From NCBI GenBank assembly GCA_036186865.1, contig AP025066.1:10557999-10621998 (forward strand): 64,000 bases of DNA, given 5' to 3'. The stretch is from Eustoma russellianum. Its lineage: Eukaryota > Streptophyta > Magnoliopsida > Gentianales > Gentianaceae. Both the position numbers and the translations under genes were made by a program. Shown here in pieces: positions 29,917-41,800 of the stretch (position 1 is the first letter of the stretch; the number at the start of each line of letters is the position of its first letter). Below the pieces are notes generated by a model, which had not been told where the DNA came from, did not search any database, and saw only the letters and a program-made list of their open reading frames with translations.

Positions 29917-32907
29917 TGTAGGATCTGCAAGGCACCACTAGAAGGGGGGTTGAATAGTGGGTGTGGAAAATGTGGTTTTTAAAATTGTTTTAAACCAAAA
30001 ACCCAATTTCTGAAAACAGTTTCTGTTTTCAGGACCAGTTTTGAAACATTTTGAAAACTAGGTTGCAGGTCTTTAAAAATTCTGAAATTTGGAAAGAACT
30101 TAGCCTCAGATGTTCTGAGTATCTCCTAAAATTTTCAGATTAAAATTCAACCTCTAACCCCTTGAAAAATTGTTGGTGGTCAGATTGCGCAAATCTGCCA
30201 GAAACGGTAGTCTGATTTGAAAAATTAATTCCTATTTTTCCGTAACTCCAAATGATCTGAAAATTTAAAGACTAACCCCTTATTAGTTTTATTTATTTTG
30301 GATGAAACAGTTTTGAAAAATGCTTTGGAGAAGATAGTCAAATACGTTCAAAGTCTCAACCTTTGCAAGCCTGAAAATTAGACTGCACTAGTCTCAGAAC
30401 TTTGGACGTTTGAATGATTTATACTTGTCCAAAAGAGTTGAAACTTATGCCAAAAGAACCTTAAGACGTGATTCTATGACTCTGAAGAGTTTCGTGATTT
30501 TTGAAATTCGTTTACTATTTTTACCAGCGTGATTAAAAACGATAAACAGTGCTGAAACTGAAAGTAAGTGCTGAAAGTAAATAACACCAGGAATTTTATA
30601 CTGGTTCGGTTAAAACAACCTACTCCAGTCTTCGAGGACACCTTCCTCGGTTAGCACTAATCACAAAACACAAAATAGCATCTTACCACAGGGTTGATGG
30701 AGTTACACACCAACTCCAACCTTTTACAAACCTTGTATGAGAATACAATGATCACGAACACCACCACCTTGCAAGTGCAAGATTGATCACACCTTGATCA
30801 ATCTTTTACAACAATAAAGAGTATATGGTGGTATGTAAGAAGCCTATTCAAGATGTATGAATATGAATACAATAGAATTTAAGAGAGAAGAAAGAAAGAA
30901 GTGTAGAAGAAGATGATGAAGACCACGTTTTTGGCTCTTTGAATTGTAAGACTTATCTTATCTTTTGTTTGCTCTCCTCCTCTTCAATTTATCAAGAATG
31001 GCCGCCCCCTATAGCCCTCTCTTCCTCTTGAAAATTATCTTCTAAGTTCTTGGAAGAGTGTGTTGCATCATTGTGACATTTCCTTGCTTATTTGGCAACT
31101 CCTCATTGGATGATCATTAAGCTCTTGCTTACTTGGCACTTATTGATTGGATGGAAGTTGTCATCATTTGATGACTAGATAAATCTGAAATTAAACCTCA
31201 AAAAGCATGTGCCAATTAGCCATAAACTTATTACCATAAGTCACATAATCATCCCACATAATTAGCAAGACAAATTTATCACATTAATCATCATAAGGCC
31301 ACTAATATTCTCCATATGCTGAAATTTTCAGCATGTGTGATATCCAAGACAAGTTCAAATAATTGCCATGTAGGTAGTAGATTTATCCCTTGAAAATAAA
31401 AAATCAAATATGCTTAATTATGAAGATAAAAATCGCCCATAACACATTCCAACACATGCTGAAATTTTCAGCATGTGTGATATTAAAAGATACCATCACA
31501 TTATTTCCATAACTTGTTTAAAAAATTGCCATAACATCTTTCAATTAATCCACATAATTCAAAGTGGTAAATATGACATAATTAAGTTATAAATTCGGCC
31601 AACCTATGCACACATGCTGAAATTTTCAGCATGTTTACATATGTGACATAGTTTAAAATGTTACCTTGTGTAGCTCCTTCCTTTATGTCACCAACATTGT
31701 ATGCTTCATTCTTGGCCAATCAATATGCCAACAAAGCTCCACATATGCTCCAACATGGCTGTCTAGGCATGTGATGAAGAGTATACATGTGCTGAATTTT
31801 ATTTTTTTGCAAACTTTGTAAAATAGTGCACATATAATTATACACATATGGTATATTCCAATCAGCCCTTAACTGATTTTTCTAGAACACTTTAAAATGT
31901 ATGATGTATGTAAAAAGTGTCTAGATACATGTTATATGTCATGCCAAAAATGTTACATGTGTTGTGTTCGTAGAAAACTGAATTTTCGACGTTTATCGAT
32001 TACCTGATTTTTCTCTAATTAAATTCCAACTTTTTGCACATGTTATATATATTATGTTACACATAATATACAAAAATTAAACTTTAATATTCAGCATTTA
32101 GGCTGATCTAAAGTGGCGCCCAACATGTGACAAAATTGAATTTGAAATTTCCACAATTTGGCCTTAATTGAGGGTGATTTGTGTGTGCCAACATGGAATG
32201 ATTTTATGGCTGTACATACCATGTAAGCCACAAAATTTGTGTCCATTTTTGAAGTGTAGGGGCTGGCCATCTATATATGGCAAGTACGTGACACGTTGGC
32301 GAAGTTTTGGTATTCGCCCGATACGACAATTTTTGGTTTAGAATCTTTTAACGTGTCGTAATAAATTTTTCATCACCATGACTTATATCATATGATATAA
32401 GACCTGAATATACTCATAAATATGAGTTAAATATAGTGGTGTGACGTTAACGTACGTACGTAAAATATATAACGTGTCGGTAGTACGTTGGAATATATGT
32501 GTATGTGCCTTTTAAAAAAATCTGAATATATATAAAAATATATATATAAAACATGTAGAAGGAGTGGGAGAGACTTTCCATTCTTCAATTTGTTGCCTTT
32601 GTGCCTTTTCCAAATATAGCTTCCTTTAATGAACTACTTAGTTTATTTAACTAAGTACTTCACTTAATGAACTAGTTTAGTTCATTAATGATGGCACCTG
32701 AAAATAGTTCAAACACAACAAATGCTTACCATTTGATGTAAGCTTTAAGTCTTCATGGTTCGTTAGTACAACAACATTATATATGAACTATATAAGGCAA
32801 GTTTTATGCAAAAACGTGTCATGCCATAAAATATGTTATGCATTTCTTTAATACACGTTATTTAAATCATGCATTTTGAAAATCACTCAAACCCCTTTTT
32901 CTCAACA
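29917..32907 (-). repeat. solo Sirevirus-type copia LTR (2,991 bp)
   Basis: On the minus strand it runs from TGTTGAGAAAAAGG to ...GATCCTACA. Both ends resemble the copia LTR at 5269-7785: TGTTGAGAAA at the left, and CACTATTCA, a C run and CTAGTGGTG near the right. No internal domain is present. A GGGGT duplication flanks it (29912-29916 and 32908-32912), so it is a solo LTR left by LTR-LTR recombination. Confidence 0.88.
31316..31634. repeat. three copies of a TGCTGAAATTTTCAGCA palindrome
   Basis: Near-perfect hairpins with a single central T lie at 31316-31334 (9-base arms), 31452-31478 (13-base arms, extending to ACACATGC...) and 31612-31634 (11-base arms). They are spaced about 140-160 bases inside the solo LTR, and two share the following GTGTGATAT. 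They may be protein-binding or structural motifs in the U3 region. Confidence 0.7.
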
Positions 32908-33669
32908 GGGGTATACAGTCTGTTTGTTGTGGACTGATCACCCACAGGGTATAAAGTTCTGCTATGCAAAGAATAAGATAAGAAGATTTGTGAAATGACA
33001 CGCATGACATGTTCATGGAAAAAGGCATATGTATGGGTGTTGTTTAGTTTGGTGTGGTTTTAAAGAAGTACATGCATCATGTGACACGAAGCATAAGATT
33101 TAACACACTGTGTTGGTTCCGTATTTGTGTAACATTTATGTGACTTACTTGGCTTTGATGAATTTTTTATTAAGATGTTATTTTCTAACCCGAGCACTTT
33201 ATTTTGAGCATTGATCTATACACTGGTGACTCGTCGTGTGTGGTCCCGTAAAGTGTATAGACGGGTTACTTGCTAGCGATGTTTTGCTAAGAATAGATAC
33301 TTTATCTGCTTTTCAAGTGAGCCAGAGTACGAGATGATTTTTGTGGAAGACAACGGCGAGTGGGCTCATTGGGATGATGGTCACTAAAGTGGACAGACTT
33401 ACATAAATTCTCTTTTAGTTGGAAGACTTACTGTTTAATGTTTTGTATTGGAGAACATATTAGACATTTTCCCAGTTACATTTCCTTCCCATTGTATTGT
33501 ATTTGGTTACATTATGGTTATTGAAGTTTTAAATTTTACGACGTTTCTGCTGAGTTATCTTACGTCATAGATTATGTTTGCTTGATCTGTTTTGACGCTT
33601 CGTAGTTCTCATAGCCGACTACAGCGGGTGCACTGGTACCAATGTCTAATATCGGGCCTGAGTGCTACA

Positions 33670-34419
33670 GATATCGATAGGGATACCGGAAGGGGTAATC
33701 GCCTATGATATGAGAAATGAAAAATGAAATATGAGAAATGGAAAATAGAAAATGAAATGGAAATGAATAAAGGATAAATGGTGGTCGAGTTGTTGCATTC
33801 ATGATTTTGAAAAGTTGCATCACGGTTTTTGGTTGTAATGACTTTTGTGTGCAATGACTAGGTTGTGTGTGCTTTACTTGCTTGATCGAACAGAAAGGGC
33901 AAAAAGGTAAATTTATTTGCGAAGAGAAGCATGCTATTTTATATTATGTCATTTATTTATTTTAATTGCACTCGTTTCTCCGTGTATAATCCCATGATAA
34001 ATATAGTCAGGTTACTTGCTGGGGAATGTATGTCGCTCATCCCCCATTATCAATTATTTTGCAGACAGACAGGTAAATGAGCTACCATGGATGATCGGGA
34101 ATAGAGATTTCGAGATTGAGAATATTCGGATGAGGCTTTCGAGGATCTAGCTGAGACAGTTATTTTGATATTCGAGGTTTATATATTTTGGAGATTAGTG
34201 GATATCTACATTGACCATTGTATCGATTTAGATTTGCCTAAAAATTGATATTAATGATGATGCTTATTTTATCGAGGGTTTTTAGTGATGACTTCCGCTT
34301 GCATCGGTTTACGTTATTGTGCTGACGTGGAATTGATTGTATTGACGTCTTATATTTTTCTTAGTGAAATACAGCGGGTGAGTCGCTTCGAGCACTAGGG
34401 CTCGGGACGGGTCGCTACA
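33670..34419 (+). repeat. L3-type LTR, second part
   Basis: It resumes after gypsy II with GATATCGATAGGG and ends ...GGGACGGGTCGCTACA. That end is the reverse complement of the start of the LTR at 45475 (TGTAGCGACCCGTTCC), with further matching text (GAGCACTAGGGCTCG). No internal domain follows, so it is a solo or truncated LTR. Confidence 0.65.
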
Positions 34420-34424
34420 GAAAA

Positions 34425-35780
34425 TCCCAGTAGATGAGGAAAACGACGACGACGATGAATATAACAAAGACGATGAAGAGGGTGTATACGATGAAGAAGA
34501 GTGTTTGTAGGACCTTGAAGAGGAGGGAGACAAACCAGAGGAGTTTGAGCTAGCAGTATCTCATCTAGACGCAATTATTTGGTTTCCTGAAAATTATGGC
34601 CGACCAGAAGATATTGTAACTCATGGACGGGGTTGGATTAGATAATGGTTATGGAAGGAGACTAGACCAAATAAATTAGAATTGAATATGTTGTTCAATC
34701 AAAGATGGGGTGACACATGTTGTGCAATTATGGTATGTGAAGCAAAACTGGTCCTATAATGTGGTGTCATGTTCGTTAGAATTTAGTATATTAGGTGTAC
34801 AAACTAGAAGCACAGAATTGTCAATGGGTCTTCAATCAAGTTTGAAACACACGCATAATTACTAGGAGTTTGACATATTCCATGACCATCATAGCTGCAC
34901 AAATGCAGATCATAGGAGCGTCAATTTAAACATGGTTGGGAGAAATATTGGAGAACATATTAGTCAGAATGTGAACTTTAGAACACAAAGTGTTCAAGAA
35001 ACAATAAACGAGAGCTTGACTACGAAAATCAACTACAAGAAAGCATTGAGGAAAAAAAAGACAGCAGTGACAATCGTGTATGGAGATTGACTAAAATCTT
35101 TACATGAGTTGCCTCGTCAAATGGTTCCCTTGAAGCATCACAGAAAGGAACCATTGTTCGGTGGAGACACGATCCAGAATCAAGCACTATTGACATGAAG
35201 GTGTTTATGTAGTTTTCTTGGTGTTCAAACCATCTATTTTTGGTTTTCAGTATTATCGTCCAATCATATCAATTGATGGTACGTATTTGTATTGCAACAT
35301 AGTGAGAAATTATTCATTGTTGCTGAAATTGATGCGGCTGAGCATATATTTCCGCTTTCTTATGCTATTTTTGATTAGGAGAGCGAAAAAAATTGAGGAT
35401 GGTTGCATAGGAACATGCACCAGTATGTACTCGATGTCATGCAATATGTATATTTGATTTTGGACCAATCCACTAACCTTCAAGCAGCTATTCGATCAGA
35501 TCCTATATGACAATCACCTTATGCGTATCATAGATATTGTCTCCGTCACATTAGATCAAAATTTTCACATAAGTTTTTGCAAAATGAATTTATAAGGGAG
35601 CCTCCCAAGGAAGCTCCTTGGAATGAAAAATGATAAGCAGACAACGGTTTTCGGCCTTCAAGTAGCGATTCAATTAGATCCTACATGACAACCGCCTTAT
35701 GCGTATCATAGATATTGTCTCCGTCACATCAGATCATCTTTTTCACATAAGTTTTTACAAAATGAACTTATAGATTCTAC
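34425..35780 (+). pseudogene. Mutator-like (MULE) transposase remnant
   Basis: Decayed DNA-transposon gene. An acidic Asp/Glu-rich stretch (34430-34560) is followed by blocks resembling plant MULE transposases. One is FKPSIFGFQYYRPIISIDGT at about 35225-35285, with the conserved D of the IDGT motif. Another reads DRSTNLQAAIRSDP...YAYHRYCLRHIRSNF at about 35460-35580, resembling the usual SDRH...RYCxRH block. Stops and frame changes are frequent. Terminal inverted repeats were not found. It is too damaged to act. Confidence 0.65.
35476..35774 (+). repeat. 115-bp direct repeat within MULE remnant
   Basis: Two similar segments (about 35479-35594 and 35659-35774) both encode the AYHRYCLRHIRS block. 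They have about a dozen differences and are separated by about 65 bases. Confidence 0.7.
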
Positions 35781-36272
35781 GTCATGTTTAATTTAAGTAG
35801 TGTTGTTCTACCAATTTTTAGAGTTTTCTCTAAATGGTGGTTGAGCATGTTTTCAACGATGTATGCCTGATCCTCAGCAGATAATGGATTTTAATCGTTG
35901 TAACTTCAGCAAAACATATGAAGGTAGCATCACATCATTTATATGCTAATGCAAACAAGATGCTGATTGGGTATATAGTAACTCCGTGATCAATCTGCGA
36001 CCAGTACAAAAATATTAGCATACAAATCTTGATTCATTATTTTTATAATCTTTTCCATGATAGGTTCAACATCTGGCAGAATCTCTTGTTTCTCTGAGAT
36101 AAACAGATCCAAACACTGCCTCGTCTTTGTGAAACCTACAGTAGCATGGTCAACTAACTTGGCAGGTTGATTTTTTTTTCATTCTTGATAGCTGAATGGA
36201 TTCGAACACTTTCCACTCCAAACAGTTACAAAATCTGGCTCCTTACCACTGCTAAAGCCATGTTCCTTGCGG

Positions 36273-36320
36273 AAGGCTAGCCACCTTTGGCTAGCCACCT
36301 TTGGCTGGCCACCTTCGGCT
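36273..36320. repeat. GGCTAGCCACCTTT minisatellite
   Basis: Three and a half imperfect copies of a 14-15 base unit (GGCTAGCCACCTTT, last copies GGCTGGCCACCTTC). Confidence 0.8.
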
Positions 36321-36535
36321 GATTGATTTCAAAAACTGTTATTGGTTGCGTTACCCCAACCTGCAATACCCTATCTATCTACAACATTTCCACCATTGTC
36401 CCAACCAACAATGGACTAGCTTCCTATCCTGTTTACCGACAACATTTCCACCATCCATGTCATTATCTTTTTTGCCTCCTGATTATACTTCAACTGACTG
36501 ATTCCACTATGGTTCCAACCAACATTGGACTAGTT

Positions 36536-36640
36536 AGGGCTAGAGTTAGAATTAGAGTTATGGTTAGGGCTAAGATTAGGATTATGGTTATGTTTAGGGT
36601 TAAGGCTATGGTTAGAGTTAGGGTTAGGGTTAGATGTTAA
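36536..36640. repeat. degenerate TTAGGG-like repeat tract
   Basis: About 17 six-base units of the form GTTAGG/GTTATG/GTTAGA, with GTTAGGGTTAGGG near the right end and one TTTAGGG. It looks like a decayed telomere-type or related hexamer repeat. Confidence 0.65.
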
Positions 36641-37254
36641 GGTTTGTTTATAAAATGTAACGAGTAACATAAGAAATTTGTCATCAACATTTATTGTATA
36701 GTGATAGGATATTTGTTACACATTAATTGACATTCATAAATTGAATAAATATAATCATAAATTATTTGGTTGGTCTTTTAACAAATTTCATACTTCCATA
36801 GATAGTGTGTGATAGTTTGGGAACTTTAGCCACAACGCCTTTCTATTCAGAACTCGTGTCGATTTGGATTTTCTTTAGAGCAGCGTGTATGGTAAACATT
36901 TTTGGTTGTGAAGGACACGACAGCGCTCCTCTGAGATCTTCATTATTGTACATCGTAACGACATCCTGATCAAATCCTTCGTGTTTGTTAGGATCCAAAC
37001 ACGGCCATCTACACATAAATTTAATATCATCTTTATTTTCATCTTTCCTGATGACCATCAATGCAGTTTTGAGAAATTTTAACTTAATGTTAGTTGATAC
37101 ATTTAAATTAATCGCATCAGATTCCTTTCTAAATATGCAATACAAGTGAACCTTCCTTGTCTAACACAAGACATTGTTCAAGCCTAATGAATCAATGAAA
37201 AGTCAATGTATAGGGTGGAATGCATTTTGTATAAAATTAGATATCTTTCATTAG

Positions 37255-37415
37255 ATTTTATAGAGACGTGAAATAATTCTACGGTTGTAACAAAACCGTA
37301 GTGTAACAATAGATACTTTGTGAAAATCGTACTCTGAAGAAACCATGGTTCACAACACGGTTCTGTTAAAGGCATGGCATATACTACAGTTATGTTAAAA
37401 CCGTGTTCACCCAAA
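37255..37415. repeat. inverted AACCGT/ACGGTT motifs
   Basis: Repeated ACGGTT/AACCGT words in both orientations (CTACGGTT...AAACCGTAG at 37280-37302, ACACGGTTCTG, AAAACCGTG). Clusters like this occur in the ends of CACTA-type transposons. No CACTA terminus was identified, so the origin is open. Confidence 0.4.
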
Positions 37416-37599
37416 ACTTAAATTAAACATATAACGATTTTAACAATATAAATTTTTCCTTAAAAATCTGGTAAGAATAAATTTTATTATGAAACGTTTC
37501 TTCATTTTAGGATGTAGAAGTATCCGTTTCTTTTTTCTTTTCTTTTATTTTATTTGAAAAAGAACGCAAGTGTTTACCATATCCTACTTGCCAGTCGTC

Positions 37600-38879
37600 C
37601 TTCTCTCTTCCCCGTCATTTCCTCGCTTAGGCTTGGGGCACGCTGCCATGGACGGTTCTTCCACTTCTGCAGATTGCCCAGCTAGCGTGATTAAGGGATT
37701 CATTTTGTATGATTGATTTAGCTGAGGTGAAGATTTAGCCGCTTATGACCGTATTGGTGACGCTTAACTGTTGATTTACTACCTACAACAATTTTTTCCT
37801 GGTAATTTTTTTTCTCAGAATCTCATTCAATTTCCAGTTTCCTATGATTTTCCATCTAGATTTTGCTGAGCATATTCAACTGCAATGTGCGCTTTCATAC
37901 CTGTCTTTTCTGCTACTCCTTCATGAAAAAGAAATTTATTTCTTGGAGTATTTTCGCTGTACTTCTCTTGTTCACTGATTTGGGTTTCAATGTCATTCAT
38001 CTCCTCTTCTTTATGTATTTGTTGTAGGAGGTTGTATTTCATTGCTTCTGTTGTTCCTGATGAAATCATTGACGGAAACAATCTCCCTGTTTGTCGCTAT
38101 TTAAAATATTTTGGGGAGGGCTTTAGAGCATCTGTTTCATGTGCTTTGGTGTGTCTGTGGCTTATGCTCTGCTACTTTTCTCCATATGATATGTATGTAT
38201 ATGAAGCAACAAAAGGTGTTATGTTCATATTCTATTTGCTCTTATAAGTAAGTTCTCTTCAAGGTTTATTAGATGATAAAGGTCTTACCAGTTTTAAGAA
38301 TAGAGTTCCATAAGTTCGAGGTTAGGTATTTCTGCTACCATTGCTTGTCAGCATGTAATATCAGAATAATATCAAAAGCAGTTACATCGTTCCTTTAGAA
38401 TGTTCTCACTAGGTTCTACATTTAATTGAGTTGGTAATAGGCGATATCTGCGGAATCTATATTTATTTCCCACAATTGGAAAAAATAATAAAGTTATCTC
38501 ATAATATTTCAACCTATGTAGTTAATTTTCTGTGTGCTTTTATTTTTAGTGTTATGATCTTAGACCAATTATTATGGTTTGGCCCTTTTACTTTGACTAG
38601 TAATATACAATACATACTTAAGACCTTTTATAATGACCAATCACCAGCCCCTTAGGTGGCAGTATCATCCTGTTGGGGCACTACTCCTAGTTTCATAGAG
38701 TAGTTGTTCATGAGTGACATAAAACCTCTCTCAACACACAACAGGTGTAATATTCGCTCTAGAGTTTTTTTTGTGTTGATAATTTGCACTTCTGTTTCCT
38801 TTTATGCCTTTGGTTTTGTCTGACGAATTGAATTAAGAGCATTGCCCAAGGGGATGACCTTTGTGCTTTGATTGTGCAG
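37600..38879 (+). promoter_or_regulatory. probable 5' UTR exon and first intron of the NAL1-like gene
   Basis: A C/T-rich stretch (37585-37640), a change to less AT-rich sequence and a splice-donor-like CTG/GTAATT at 37801 suggest a leader exon ending about 37801. An intron would then run to the TGCAG acceptor at 38875-38879, ten bases before the ATG. Transcript data would be needed to place the start. No clear TATA box was found. Confidence 0.4.
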
Positions 38880-38889
38880 GATAGCTAAA

Positions 38890-41800
38890 ATGGTTAGGCA
38901 AACATTAGATCTGAGGTTTGATCACTCAGGGTCCTCTCGTACAGATGAATCTGCTTTAGATTTGGAAAGAAATTTTTTTGACCATCCAAATATAATTTCA
39001 TCAAGTCCACTGCAACCACAAGCTTTTGCTTCAGCTGGTCAACTCTCAGAGAGCAATGCTGCCTACTTCTCTTGGCCCACGTCCCGCCGATTAAACGATT
39101 CCGCTGAAGACAGATCTAATTACTTTGGCAACCTTCAAAAAGGTGTTTTGCCTGAAACTCTTGGACGGTTGCCCAAGGGGCAGCAAGCTTCTACCTTGCT
39201 TGAATTAATGATAATTAGAGCTTTCCATAGCAAAATCTTACGTCGCTATAGTCTTGGGACAGCTATTGGATTCAGGATTAGGCAAGGTGTTTTGACGGAA
39301 ATTCCTGCTATAATTGTTTTTGTTGCTAGGAAAGTTCACAGGCAGTGGCTAAGTCACACACAGTGTTTACCGACTGCGCTTGAGGTATCTTCACATTTAA
39401 AGTCTTTTTGTGTTTACTTCTGGTTCATCTAGATACAATTTCCCTTTTATTCTCTTCGCACTTGAGCTTCTGATTCTTAAGGTGCTTCTGCCTAAGTTTG
39501 ATAGTTTTGTTCCATGCCAATTTTACTTGGAAAAAGCCTTCTACTGAAAAAAAACTAGAAGAAGATCGTGGCAAAATGTTGTCATGCTTCTGCTTGTTTT
39601 GTTCTTGAACTGTATGATAGATATGGAAGTTATTTGCATAGTTTTCTCTTTATTTTAGTTTCTTGTTTCTCTTTCCCTAAGTTCTGAATTTCCTAAATAT
39701 TGCACAGGGTCCTGGTGGGGTCTGGTGTGATGTTGACGTTGTTGAATTCTCTTACTGTGGTACGTCTGTAGAAAACCCGAAGGAGCAACGACATACAGAA
39801 CTTGTTGATGCCTTACGAGGAACTGATCCATATATTGGATCTGGTTCTCAGGTTATATAGCTTTTTCACTTATTTATACCTTCCGCTTGTTCTGAGTACT
39901 TTTAAATTTTGTTCTAGGCTCTTCTCAAGCTTATTTTCCCACTTTTCTTGGGCAAGGAAGATATAATATTGCACTCTGGAGGGTCTAGATTAAACTGTTT
40001 TAAATCGTTTCTGTGATGGTAGGATATACAATAAATGCATGATGTATTGCATACTTTCAGTATATATCCTTCCATTTCCTTTGCTTTTAATATATATATT
40101 TGCCCTATGTAAGCGTGAAATGGTTGATTTTAGGAGAAAGCGTTAGATCAAGCAGAACACCTTTGCCTAAGTTGCGTGCTAGTGATAGACGTATGCTACA
40201 TATGTTCCCTTGAGTTTTCTCATTAACTTTCGAAATATTTTCTAATATTTGAGGAAAATGGGAAGAAAAATGACTTGATAGGGAAACAAAAGCTAGCAAG
40301 TGCAACACAGATTGTGCTGTACTAGATCATTGTTTAGAAGATCTTTGTTACCCCCCTCCGTTCCAAAAATATTTGCCTACTTTCTATTTTGGGTTGTCCC
40401 AAAATGTCACTTTAAATAAGTAGATGTGCATTAATAGCTAAAATTTCCAGAACACCTTTTCCATTATAATTGCAATTAATGAAGGAGAGAGAAACAATGA
40501 GTTAATAAGAAGGATATAATAGACATTGTAACAAAACACTTTGACAAGATTTTCTTAAACAATATTAACAAAAAAAAAAAGATTTCTTAAATGATGTCTC
40601 CTAAAAATGTGTGTCAATTCAGCTAAATCAGTACTTTCAGGACAGAGGGAGCATTACTTATCAGCTAGAGGGGACTTTGTATTTAAAAGCTTTTCCGTGA
40701 TCATCAGAAAATCCTTTCGTTTCAATTCAACCGTTGTTTTCCCCATGTAGATGCTTCCGGTTAGCTTATCGTCACACAAAATTTAAAATGTACAAGTCAT
40801 ATAATGTGAGAGCAGGGACAGAGATAAATGCGGGAGGAACATCCAGTTTTAAGACATTTTACACATGAATTGGCTGATTCCTGAGCCACAGGAGTGTCAC
40901 CCATTTAGAAGGAATATGTGACTAAGGCTTGAAGATGGCATTATGTTAGCATACCAGATATGAATATTTCTTTGACATAAGGTTCATTGAACTACTGCAC
41001 TGTCTTGCTTTGGATGGTCCGAAGACTCACTTTTCGGCTGTGTTTGTTTTGTGGTGAAAATAGGGAACACCAAATCTCAAACTATTCTTTCCCTTATTCA
41101 GTTTCTCACTTGTATTTGTGATTTTTGAGGTCGTCATTCCACTGGTCTACTTTTTCTCAGTTTTATATTCCTCTTCGTGTAGGTTGCAAGCCAGGAAACA
41201 TATGGAACCTTAGGTGCTATTGTACAAAGCCGAACAGGAAACCGGCAGGTTGGGTTCCTCACTAACCGACATGTTGCCGTTGACTTGGATTATCCAAGCC
41301 AGAAAATGTTCCATCCATTGCCACCTTCTCTTGGGCCTGGGGTGTATTTGGGCGCTGTAGAAAGGGCAACCTCATTCATAACTGACGACCTTTGGTACGG
41401 AATTTTTGCAGGGATGAACCCAGGTATTGACTAAATTTTATAGAATTTTCAGAAAGATGTCTTGTATAATGTCCTCTGGTCTATGTAAAGGATATAAGCT
41501 CGCACAAGTGTGTTTTATTTACCATGGATATCAACAAGTTAGAAAAGAAATAAGGTAACTGAAATCTGCTAGGTAGGTAAAGCAGGTCCAGGCCACCACC
41601 AATTAGTTTCCCTGGTTTTTGTTTTTTGTTTTTTTGTCTCTGAACATAATGCATGTTCTCCTCTCATAAACATAAAAAAAGCTATTGATAACAGGATTCC
41701 ATTTGTATGAAGATGACCGGGATTATCATAATATTCGACAGCTGATGAGATCTTCTCTGATGTCATCATTCTTGTAAGATGAAGGAAATACATCATTAGC

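Larger units (their letters stand above)
20802..33669 (+). mobile_element. gypsy II, Tekay/Del-like chromovirus
   Basis: A nearly complete Ty3/gypsy element: 5' LTR, Met-type primer site, gag, protease, RT, RNase H, integrase, chromodomain, polypurine tract and 3' LTR, the last split by a solo LTR. The GATAT target duplication is at 20797-20801 and 33670-33674. The DSGASHSF protease, the gag type and the chromodomain ending KREATWELEE fit the Tekay (Del) lineage. Many stops and frameshifts make it inactive. Confidence 0.9.
28185..33669 (+). repeat. gypsy II 3' LTR, split by a solo LTR
   Basis: It starts TGTCATACCCCA and ends ...GAGTGCTACA. The parts 28185-29916 and 32908-33669 together match the 5' LTR. 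The insertion point lies inside one of the GGGGTATAAA motifs. Confidence 0.9.
35781..37590. other. intergenic with simple repeats
   Basis: No supported gene. It holds the short repeats listed separately and a 100-codon minus-strand frame (36843-37145) without recognisable domains. Part may be further DNA-transposon debris. Confidence 0.4.

Noticed and set aside
36843..37145. 100-codon minus-strand frame
   Set aside because: No recognisable domain, start context or neighbour to support it. It may be transposon debris.
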